Assembly (NCBI GenBank): GCA_030837395.1
Contig: JAUPKO010000505.1
Location: 1-5,109, forward strand
Source of the DNA: Actinomycetota bacterium
GTDB lineage: Bacteria; Actinomycetota; Actinomycetes; S36-B12; UBA10799
Length of the DNA stretch: 5,109 nucleotides
Reading direction: 5' to 3'
Positions within the stretch are counted from its first letter, which is position 1; every line of letters begins with the position of its first letter. Positions 1 to 5,031 of this stretch are shown piece by piece. A program made the position numbers and the translations under genes. The notes beneath the pieces are model-generated. The model saw nothing but the letters and a program-made list of their open reading frames with translations, searched no databases and had not been told where the DNA came from.

Positions 1-23
1 GTGATCGGTATCTGTGATGAAGA

Positions 24-239
24 TCAGATAACGCGGACCGACTCCGCCTGCGGGCCCTTGGGGCCGCTGACGATCCGGAATTCGACGCGCTGGTCCTCAT
101 CGAGGGCCTTGTAGCCGTCCATGTCGATAGCGCTGTAGTGGACAAAAACATCGCGGTCTTGGCCGTCAACCGAGAGGAAGCCGTAGCCCTTCTCGGAGTT
201 GAACCACTTGACTACGCCCTGGACGGGGTCATTGCTCAT
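24..239 (-). CDS. cspA: Small cold-shock domain protein (CspA-like)
   Basis: A single cold-shock domain (OB fold) fills the whole 71-residue protein. Such proteins bind single-stranded RNA and DNA in the cytoplasm and act as RNA chaperones that melt secondary structure. KWFN is at residues 11-14, the RNP1 motif KGYGFL at 17-22, the RNP2 motif VFVHY at 31-35, and the family's C-terminal KGPQA at 61-65. The aromatic nucleic-acid-binding residues (W12, F13, Y19, F21, F32, H34, Y35) are all present. Length fits the 65-72 residues usual for the family, so the gene looks complete. The ATG start has a plausible AAAGG ribosome site about 10 bases upstream. It lies 59 bases downstream of the threonine synthase gene on the same strand, with a terminator-like hairpin in the gap. 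I see no convincing promoter of its own, so read-through from upstream is possible. The sequence is close to mycobacterial CspA but not identical to it. It could be a paralogue, so the symbol is by family rather than proven orthology. Confidence 0.93.
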   Translation of the reverse strand: MSNDPVQGVVKWFNSEKGYGFLSVDGQDRDVFVHYSAIDMDGYKALDEDQRVEFRIVSGPKGPQAESVRVI

Positions 240-260
240 TGCGATAGTGCCTTTACTGTC

Positions 261-287
261 GGGAACAAGGGCAGCGAATGCCGCCCT
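261..287 (-). terminator. Terminator-like hairpin between thrC and cspA
   Basis: On the minus strand, 287-280 (AGGGCGGC) pairs with 275-268 (GCTGCCCT). This gives an 8-bp stem with one G-U wobble and an ATTC tetraloop, followed at once by TGTTCCC. The stem starts 12 bases after the threonine synthase stop codon. The T-run is short and interrupted, so it could be a weak intrinsic terminator, a leaky attenuator or an mRNA-stabilising 3' hairpin. Seen directly: the pairing. Inferred: the function. Confidence 0.42.
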
Positions 288-298
288 CGGGCCTAACC

Positions 299-1561
299 CT
301 ACGGCACATTGGTCAATAGGTCGACCACAGCGTCCGCGTCGGGTTGGATTACTGCGGTGGGTGCACCGTACGCAAGCACGGCATCGAGAGTTTTGAGGCC
401 GTCACCGGTGTTGAGGATCACAGTCTCGGCGTCCGGATCGAGGCGACCGTCGGCCAGCAAGGCGCGCAACGTGGCCACCACGACGCCGCCGGCGGTCTCG
501 GCGAAGACACCCTCGGTGCGGGCCAACAACCGGATGCCCTCGACGATCTCCTCGTCAGACACCGACGCCACCGCACCGCCGGTGCGGCGTACCGCATCGA
601 GGGCGTAGGGTCCGTCGGCCGGGTTGCCGATCGCCAGCGACTTGGCGATGGTGTCTGGCTTGACCGGACGCACCACATCCCAGCCGGCGTCGAACGCCTG
701 CGCCACCGGCGAACAGCCCGTGGCCTGCGCCCCGAACACCCGGTAGTCGGAAGGGGACACGAAACCGAGGTCGGCCAGCTCGCGCCACGACTTGTCGACC
801 TTGGTCAACAACGAACCCGACGCGACCGGTGCCACCACTTGCTGGGGCAGCCGCCAGCCGAGTTGCTCGGCGATCTCATAGCCGACCGATTTGGACCCCT
901 CGGCGTAGTAGGGCCGCAGGTTGACGTTGACGAAACCCCAACCGTTGGTGACCTCCTCGCCGATCAGCTCCGAGCACAGCCGGTTGACGTCGTCGTAGGT
1001 GCCCTCGACCGCCAGCAGCAGCCCGCCGTACGTGGCCGTCGTGACCGTCTTGCCGGCTTCGAGGTTGCTCGGGATGATCACCGCCGACCCCATGCCGGCA
1101 CGCGCCGCGGCGGCGGCAACGGCGTGAGCGAGATTGCCTGTGGAGGCGCACGCCAGCGTCGTCAGGCCCAACGCCCGGGCCGCGCCCTGGGCTACCGCGA
1201 CAACGCGGTCCTTGAACGAGTGAGTGGGGTTGCCGGAGTCGTCCTTGACCCACAGCTTGCGCATACCGAGTTCGGCGGCGAGCCGGTCGGCGGAGTGCAA
1301 CCTGGTCCAGCCGGGGTTGAGGTTGGGTGCCGCCGCGGCCGCTGCGGGCACCGGCAACAACGGGGCGTAGCGCCAAATGTTGGTCGGACCTGCGGTGATG
1401 TCGTCCCGACGCACGCCGGAGAAGTCGTAGGCGACCTCCAGTGGGCCAAAGCAGTCGGCGCAGGCGTAAGCGGCCCCGAGGTCGTAATGGGCGCCGCACT
1501 CGCGACAGGACAAACCGATGGCGTTGCCGAAGGAGATCGGGAGCGCAGTGGAAACAGTCAT
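299..1561 (-). CDS. thrC: Threonine synthase, long form with N-terminal zinc ribbon
   Basis: A PLP-dependent fold-type II enzyme expected to convert O-phospho-L-homoserine to L-threonine and phosphate, the last step of threonine synthesis in the cytoplasm. Residues 19-37 hold a zinc ribbon (C19, C22, C34, C37). The PLP lysine is K117 in HSFKDR (114-119), preceded by KDDSGNPT (106-113). STGNLAHA (140-147) is the conserved substrate and cofactor loop, VASGS (246-250) matches the PLP-phosphate-binding position, and NTGDGLKT (384-391) is the C-terminal signature. At 420 residues it is about 60 longer than the classical mycobacterial ThrC of the hom-thrC-thrB operon, mainly through the ribbon. No hom or thrB is nearby, so it is probably a second, separately controlled enzyme. 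The ATG at 1561 is the first start after the riboswitch. AAAGG (12 bases away) and GAGGAG (17 bases away) are imperfectly spaced ribosome sites. The leader carries a SAM-I riboswitch. A related activity on a phosphorylated amino acid, such as cysteate synthase, cannot be excluded from sequence. Confidence 0.88.
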   Translation of the reverse strand: MTVSTALPISFGNAIGLSCRECGAHYDLGAAYACADCFGPLEVAYDFSGVRRDDITAGPTNIWRYAPLLPVPAAAAAAPNLNPGWTRLHSADRLAAELGMRKLWVKDDSGNPTHSFKDRVVAVAQGAARALGLTTLACASTGNLAHAVAAAAARAGMGSAVIIPSNLEAGKTVTTATYGGLLLAVEGTYDDVNRLCSELIGEEVTNGWGFVNVNLRPYYAEGSKSVGYEIAEQLGWRLPQQVVAPVASGSLLTKVDKSWRELADLGFVSPSDYRVFGAQATGCSPVAQAFDAGWDVVRPVKPDTIAKSLAIGNPADGPYALDAVRRTGGAVASVSDEEIVEGIRLLARTEGVFAETAGGVVVATLRALLADGRLDPDAETVILNTGDGLKTLDAVLAYGAPTAVIQPDADAVVDLLTNVP

Positions 1562-1563
1562 GT

Positions 1564-1584
1564 GAAGAAGAGGCCTTTCTCCTC
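1564..1584 (-). promoter_or_regulatory. Expression-platform candidate: ribosome site overlapping riboswitch P1
   Basis: GAGGAG (1584-1579) is a purine-rich ribosome-site candidate whose first three bases belong to the 3' strand of P1. It can instead pair with downstream pyrimidines: GAGG (1584-1581) with CCTC (1573-1570), or GAGGAG with CTTCTT (1569-1564), the latter with two G-U pairs. P1 and these hairpins are mutually exclusive, which is the arrangement expected of a translational switch. Which state frees the ribosome site cannot be decided by eye. Confidence 0.45.
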
Positions 1585-1711
1585 ATCTGCCCCGCCGGAT
1601 TTCGACGGGTCGGACTTGGCACCTTCCCCGAGCAGCTCGCGCGATGCGCACAGAGCTCTCAAGTGGTTGCCGGGGCTTCAACGGGCCGTTCCCTCTGCCC
1701 CTCTGGATGAG
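1582..1711 (-). ncRNA. SAM-I (S-box) riboswitch in the threonine synthase leader
   Basis: An S-adenosylmethionine-binding aptamer, recognised from the conserved S-box core read on the minus strand. P1 is CTCATC (1711-1706) paired with GATGAG (1587-1582). The P2 kink-turn region GAGGGGCAGAGGGA (1703-1690) is followed by GGCCC (1687-1683). The core TTGAAGCCCCGGCAACC (1681-1665) is nearly consensus. P3 covers about 1660-1627. The J3/4 core AAGGTGCCAAGTCC (1625-1612) is conserved. P4 is a 6-bp stem, CCCGTC (1609-1604) with GGCGGG (1596-1591), including one G-U pair. All four helices and both invariant core segments are present in order, so this is a complete SAM-I aptamer and not SAM-IV. It ends 20 bases before the thrC start. 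No intrinsic terminator fits into that space, and P1 overlaps the GAGGAG ribosome-site candidate, so translational control is likely. SAM-I switches normally turn the gene off when SAM is high. Confidence 0.9.
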
Positions 1712-1799
1712 CGGTATGCAGTTGTGGCAGGTCCTGTCGGACCGTGCGAGTCACGGGTGTGGGACTCTCAGCATGGCTGCCTGGCAGTCGCCCGACCCG

Positions 1800-1805
1800 T
1801 AATGT
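1800..1805 (+). promoter_or_regulatory. Possible -10 element for gpgS
   Basis: TAATGT fits the TANNNT pattern of actinobacterial -10 boxes. It would start transcription near 1812, about 36 bases before the gpgS ATG. The -35 position (about 1777-1782, CTGCCT) is not consensus, so this rests on a hexamer and its position alone. If real, it lies almost back-to-back with the minus-strand thrC promoter. Confidence 0.25.
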
Positions 1806-1811
1806 GCCGAA

Positions 1812-1841
1812 AGCATAGGACCCGTAACGGGGCTTTGTCCA
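1812..1841 (-). promoter_or_regulatory. Promoter for the riboswitch-thrC transcript
   Basis: On the minus strand TGGACA (1841-1836, -35) and TATGCT (1817-1812, -10) are separated by 18 bases. Each is one or two mismatches from the TTGACA/TATAAT consensus of the housekeeping sigma factor. Transcription would begin near 1805, giving a leader of about 240 bases with the aptamer about 95 bases in. The inverted repeat CCCGTAACGGG (1821-1831) lies in the spacer and could be an operator. The promoter overlaps the gpgS upstream region on the other strand. Confidence 0.5.
1821..1831. repeat. Perfect 11-bp inverted repeat between divergent genes
   Basis: CCCGTAACGGG is a 5-bp inverted repeat about a single central base. 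It sits between the -35 and -10 boxes of the minus-strand thrC promoter and upstream of gpgS, a classic position for an operator. No known regulator is assigned to this sequence. Confidence 0.35.
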
Positions 1842-1847
1842 TGAGGG

Positions 1848-2828
1848 ATGGTGAACGAGTTGCAGCAGATGTCGGCGGACTGGTTGGCCGGTCACACATC
1901 GACCGCGCACGACTGGCCCGTTGCCCAGGTTGCCGCCGCGGTCCGCGACTGCGCCCTGACGGTGGCGGTGGTGCTTCCGGCGCTCAACGAGGAGGCGACC
2001 GTCGGGCAGATCGTGGCGACCATCGTCGCCGAACTCACCGGCCCCGACGGCTTCGTCACCGAGGTGGTGGTGGTCGACTCGGGCTCGACCGATGCCACCG
2101 CCAAGGTGGCCGCCGAGGCAGGCGCGCGGGTGGTGGTGCGCCAGGATGTGCTGACCCACATCCCACCTGTGCCGGGCAAGGGCGAGTCGATGTGGCGAGG
2201 CCTGGCCGCCACCACGTCCGACATCGTCGTGTTCGTCGATGCCGACCTGCAATCGTTCTCGACCGACTACATCGCGGGACTCGTCGGCCCGCTGGCAGCC
2301 AAACCCGATCTGCAATTGGTGAAGGCCGTCTACGAACGTCCACTGGTGGCCGGCGAGACCGTCGTACCCGCCGGTGGCGGCCGGGTGACCGAACTGGTCG
2401 CCCGCCCGCTGATCAATCGGTTCTGGCCCGAACTCGCCGCCGTCGTGCAGCCGCTCGCGGGGGAATACGCCGGCCGCCGCGGTCTGCTGGAATCACTGCC
2501 GTTCCCGTGCGGCTACGGCGTCGAGATAGCCCTGATGGTCGACACGTACGAGAGATTCGGCCTGACTGCCATCGCGCAGGTGGATCTGGGCGTGCGGGTG
2601 CATCGGCATCACCACGAGCAAGGGCTGGGGGTAATGGCGGCGGAGATCCTCGACACCGCCCTGCGCCGGGTGCCGGGCCTGGCCGACCCAGCGGGCAACC
2701 CGACGCTCACCCAATTCGAACGCACCGTCGGCGGCTACCAGCCGCGCAGCCGTGCCCTATCAACCCTCGAGCGGCCACCCCTGCGGGACGTACGCAGCGT
2801 GACAGGTCCACCACAGCGACCTACCTAG
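1848..2828 (+). CDS. gpgS: Glucosyl-3-phosphoglycerate synthase (GT81)
   Basis: A cytoplasmic retaining glycosyltransferase that moves glucose from an NDP-glucose donor to 3-phosphoglycerate. It is the first step toward glucosylglycerate and the methylglucose lipopolysaccharides of mycobacteria. The GT-A fold is marked by VVLPALNEE (41-49) and DSGSTD (77-82) for nucleotide binding, GKGE with K111, and the metal-binding DAD (131-133). GGGRVTELVARPL (176-188) lines the acceptor pocket, followed by GEY (205-207), GYGVEI (222-227) and VRVHRH (249-254). By position these match the M. tuberculosis GpgS residues K114, D134-x-D136, T187, Y229, E232 and H258, so the site looks intact. Its 326 residues fit the family. 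The start is uncertain: the ATG at 1848 directly abuts AGGG, GTG at 1851 is three bases on, and ATG at 1869 lacks a ribosome site. In M. tuberculosis gpgS lies beside folP2. Here it is divergent from thrC and convergent with a diguanylate cyclase, so it may be a second copy. Confidence 0.9.
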   Translation: MVNELQQMSADWLAGHTSTAHDWPVAQVAAAVRDCALTVAVVLPALNEEATVGQIVATIVAELTGPDGFVTEVVVVDSGSTDATAKVAAEAGARVVVRQDVLTHIPPVPGKGESMWRGLAATTSDIVVFVDADLQSFSTDYIAGLVGPLAAKPDLQLVKAVYERPLVAGETVVPAGGGRVTELVARPLINRFWPELAAVVQPLAGEYAGRRGLLESLPFPCGYGVEIALMVDTYERFGLTAIAQVDLGVRVHRHHHEQGLGVMAAEILDTALRRVPGLADPAGNPTLTQFERTVGGYQPRSRALSTLERPPLRDVRSVTGPPQRPT

Positions 2829-4609
2829 CCCCCGTCGCGGGTAGCGTCATCGACCGCGATTCGATCCCGTCCCGCCTGTTTGGCCCGGTACAGCGCCTGG
2901 TCGGCGCGGGTGAGCAGGGCCTCGGCGTCGTCCGCCGACTCGGCCAGGGCCAGGCCGATGCTGACCGTCGGCACGATCAACCCGCCGTCGGTGGCAAGGC
3001 CCGCCGAGAGTTCCCGCTGAATCACCTCCGCCATCTCCGCAGCAGTCCGGACGTCCGGGAGGTCGTGCAGCACAACGACGAACTCGTCACCGCCGATCCG
3101 GGCGGCGAGATCCCCGGGGCGGGTGCTGATGCGCAACTGCTCAGCCAGGGCCACGATCACCTGGTCACCCACCGCGTGGCCGTGGGTGTCGTTGATCCCC
3201 TTGAGGTTGTCCAAGTCGATGAACAGCACGCCGGGGCGCCCGCCGCCCTGCTGGAAGCCGACCAAGACCGTGGCCAGCACGTCCAGCAAGTGAGCGCGGT
3301 TGGCCAGCGACGTCATCGCGTCGTGGGTGGCCAGGAATTCCAGTTGGTCCTGCGCCCGGCGGGTCTCGGTGTTGTCCACGAACTGCGAGACGTACCACAG
3401 CGGCGTGCCGTGCTCGTCCCGCAGTAGCCCGATCGCGTGGGTGACGATGAGGTCCTCGCCGGCGGCAGTCACCATACGTTCGTCGTTCGTGGCAGAGTCG
3501 ATGCCCGCCAACAACTGCCGACGCACCTGCCGGTCCCGTTCGTCGGCCTCGGGGTTGGCCTGGAACAGGTCCGCGATGCCGCGGTCGAGCAGCCACCGCT
3601 CACTTCTGCCGAGCATCAGGCACAGCGCCGGGTTGACGCGCACGAACCGCCGGTCGAGGTCGACCACGGCCATCCCGATAGGCGCCGAAACCATCGCCAG
3701 CCGAAACTGCTGCTCACTGCGGGCCAGGGCCTCCTCGAACTGCCGCTGCGCGGTGATGTCGCGGGTGACGCCCAAGATCTGCACCACCTGGCCGTCGGAA
3801 TTCACCTGCGGCGTCACCTGCAGGTCGCCGAGCATGAGCGAGCCGTCCTTGCGGTAGTACTCGTGCTCGCCGTGATAAGTGGGTGGGACGGTGCCGGCCG
3901 CCATTGAGGCGTACAACTGCCCGAAGTACTCGGCCACCCGCGCGGCCGTGGACGGGGGGTGAATCTGATCCAACGTCTGCGCCATGGCCTCGGCCGGGGT
4001 GATGCCGCGCACCCGCTCCACCGAGGGGCTGACGTAGGTGATCGCCCCATCCACCCCCATGGTCCAGATCACGTCATAAGCGTTCTCGGCCAGCAGGCGG
4101 TACTTCTCCTCGCTCTCGGCCAGGCGGGCGACGGCTTCGTCGCGCTCGGCGTGAAGGAGGGCGTCGTCGGTGACATCCAGCAGGGTGCCGAGCATCGTCA
4201 CCGGGGTTCCCGCTGCGCTTCGCCGCACCCTCGCCTGCCCCCGCACGTAGCGCACCTCACCGTCTGGGCGCACGACCCGGTGCCGCAGGTCGAACTCCTG
4301 CCGACCCTCCAGCGCCTCCGTGATCCGATGCCAGAGCACGCGACGGTCCTCGGGGTGCACCGCCTCGATGAAGCGCTCGTACGTGGGCGCTATCGCGCCG
4401 ACTGCCGCCCCCAGGATGCGGTCCGTCTGATGCGACCACCACAACCTTCCCGTGGCCACCTCCCATTCCCACGTCCCCACCTGCACCAGGTCCTGAACTT
4501 CCTCGAACAGCCCCGGGCCACCAAGGCGCGCGGCAGTGGCAGGGTCGGCGTCGCCCTGCCACTCGCTCGCACCCACTGGTCGCCTCGATTCGCGCACGGT
4601 GAGATGCAC
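2825..4609 (-). CDS. Soluble PAS-PAS-PAS-GGDEF diguanylate cyclase
   Basis: Expected to condense two GTP into the second messenger cyclic di-GMP in response to a signal sensed by its PAS domains. Residues 1-37 look disordered. PAS1 (about 38-148) begins VGTWEWE and has a PAS_3-type W-rich core with HPEDR (85-89). PAS2 is about 166-288 (SEEKYRLLAENAYDVIW onward) and PAS3 about 297-418, with short charged linkers around 150-168 and 285-300. The GGDEF domain covers about 422-590, starting at THDAMTSLANR. It has D465 and D467 in FIDLDNLK, ND (473-474), the intact GGDEF at 506-510 and the inhibitory-site RxxD (R497, D500) five residues before it. It should therefore be active and feedback-inhibited. 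There is no EAL domain, signal peptide or membrane helix. The start is GTG at 4609; AAGG lies just upstream and an in-frame TAG seven codons upstream excludes a longer ATG form. The ligand of the PAS domains cannot be told. The stop overlaps that of gpgS by four bases. Confidence 0.95.
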   Translation of the reverse strand: MHLTVRESRRPVGASEWQGDADPATAARLGGPGLFEEVQDLVQVGTWEWEVATGRLWWSHQTDRILGAAVGAIAPTYERFIEAVHPEDRRVLWHRITEALEGRQEFDLRHRVVRPDGEVRYVRGQARVRRSAAGTPVTMLGTLLDVTDDALLHAERDEAVARLAESEEKYRLLAENAYDVIWTMGVDGAITYVSPSVERVRGITPAEAMAQTLDQIHPPSTAARVAEYFGQLYASMAAGTVPPTYHGEHEYYRKDGSLMLGDLQVTPQVNSDGQVVQILGVTRDITAQRQFEEALARSEQQFRLAMVSAPIGMAVVDLDRRFVRVNPALCLMLGRSERWLLDRGIADLFQANPEADERDRQVRRQLLAGIDSATNDERMVTAAGEDLIVTHAIGLLRDEHGTPLWYVSQFVDNTETRRAQDQLEFLATHDAMTSLANRAHLLDVLATVLVGFQQGGGRPGVLFIDLDNLKGINDTHGHAVGDQVIVALAEQLRISTRPGDLAARIGGDEFVVVLHDLPDVRTAAEMAEVIQRELSAGLATDGGLIVPTVSIGLALAESADDAEALLTRADQALYRAKQAGRDRIAVDDATRDGG

Positions 4610-4624
4610 CCCACCTTTCGTGAC

Positions 4625-4630
4625 ATGCTA
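4625..4630 (-). promoter_or_regulatory. Possible -10 box of the diguanylate cyclase gene
   Basis: TAGCAT on the minus strand fits TANNNT, 15 bases before the GTG start. It would give a near-leaderless mRNA starting around 4618. The -35 position (about 4653-4648, TGGGGA) is poor. Co-transcription with the upstream DUF3263 gene, 66 bases away, is the alternative. Confidence 0.25.
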
Positions 4631-4675
4631 GCAATCGGTTGCATCGATCCCCACCCTCACGCAACTGCGCGCGAA

Positions 4676-4963
4676 TTAGCCGTCGACACCCAGTCGACGG
4701 GCTGTGCGGGCTCGCTGACGTTGGTCGCGCAGGCGCCGCAGGCGCTTGACCAGCAGCGGGTCGAATTCCAACGCGGCGCGAGTGTCGATGAGGTTGTTGA
4801 GCGTCTGGTAGTAGCGCGTGGCGCTGAGTGCGAACTGATCCCGAATCGCCTGCTCCTTGGCCCCGGCGTAGCGCCACCAACTGCGCTCGAATTCCAGAAT
4901 GCCACGTTCCAGGTCCGAGAGCTCTGATGGCCCGGTGGCGTCCCCCTGCGGTGCAGTCGACAC
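4676..4963 (-). CDS. DUF3263 family protein of unknown function
   Basis: A 95-residue protein recognised from the actinobacterial DUF3263 signature: LEFERSWWRYAGAKEQAI (23-40), LSATRYYQ (46-53) and DPLLVKRLRRLR (68-79), followed by a basic tail (about 79-91). The alternating helices and the LSATRYYQ segment resemble a helix-turn-helix, and the tail is rich in Arg. DNA binding is a reasonable guess but not established, and I know of no defined function. Start: the frame opens at a TTG (4978), but that overlaps the ribosome site GGAGG (4976-4972). The GTG at 4963 lies eight bases after it and gives MSTAPQGD, so it is preferred. It lacks signal peptide and membrane segments. It sits 66 bases upstream of the diguanylate cyclase on the same strand. 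In other mycobacteria I recall a DUF3263 gene beside a LytR_C-type gene, which is not the case here, so this may be a paralogue or a rearranged locus. Confidence 0.87.
   Translation of the reverse strand: MSTAPQGDATGPSELSDLERGILEFERSWWRYAGAKEQAIRDQFALSATRYYQTLNNLIDTRAALEFDPLLVKRLRRLRDQRQRARTARRLGVDG
4680..4700 (-). repeat. Hairpin overlapping the DUF3263 stop region
   Basis: An 8-bp perfect inverted repeat (CCGTCGAC / GTCGACGG, 5-base loop) covers the last codons of the DUF3263 gene and ends one base before its TAA. No T-run follows on the minus strand, so it is not a standard intrinsic terminator. It could slow degradation or act as a U-less actinobacterial terminator separating this gene from the diguanylate cyclase. 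Confidence 0.35.
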
Positions 4964-5016
4964 AGCGACACCCTCCAATCGTTTTCAGACTCCGCGGCAG
5001 ATGTGCTCACGCCCGG

Positions 5017-5028
5017 CACACGCGTGTG
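5017..5028. repeat. 12-bp perfect palindrome upstream of the DUF3263 gene
   Basis: CACACGCGTGTG is fully palindromic and lies 54 bases before the preferred GTG start of the DUF3263 gene, just after a possible upstream stop codon. It is nested in a larger imperfect dyad (CTCAC at 5006-5010, GTGAG at 5026-5030). Possible operator for a dimeric regulator, or a terminator stem for the upstream gene; no T-run follows. Confidence 0.35.
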
Positions 5029-5031
5029 AGT

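Noticed and set aside
241..268. Promoter for cspA in the thrC-cspA gap (TTGTTC with TATCGC)
   Set aside because: The -10 would lie two bases before the ATG, so transcription would start inside the gene.
1582..1711. SAM-IV riboswitch instead of SAM-I
   Set aside because: The downstream P4 with the AAGGTGCCAAGTCC junction followed by closure of P1 matches the SAM-I layout; the extra pseudoknot hairpin outside P1 expected in SAM-IV is not seen.
1659..2315. Minus-strand frame of 218 codons opposite gpgS and the riboswitch region
   Set aside because: The translation is rich in His, Gly and Arg with no recognisable domain, and it is antisense to a conserved enzyme.
2831..2841. Terminator after gpgS (CCCG-TCG-CGGG)
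   Set aside because: Only a 4-bp stem with a 3-base loop and no T-run; it encodes the last codons of the diguanylate cyclase on the other strand.
344..3427. A very long plus-strand open frame (over 1,000 codons) across thrC, the riboswitch, gpgS and the diguanylate cyclase
   Set aside because: It runs antisense to two well-supported genes and out of frame with gpgS, and its translation is low-complexity Arg/Gly/Pro/Ala with no domain. It is a by-product of high GC content.
3959..4927. Plus-strand frame of 322 codons opposite the diguanylate cyclase and DUF3263 genes
   Set aside because: Antisense shadow: it spans the gap between two real minus-strand genes and shows no domain.
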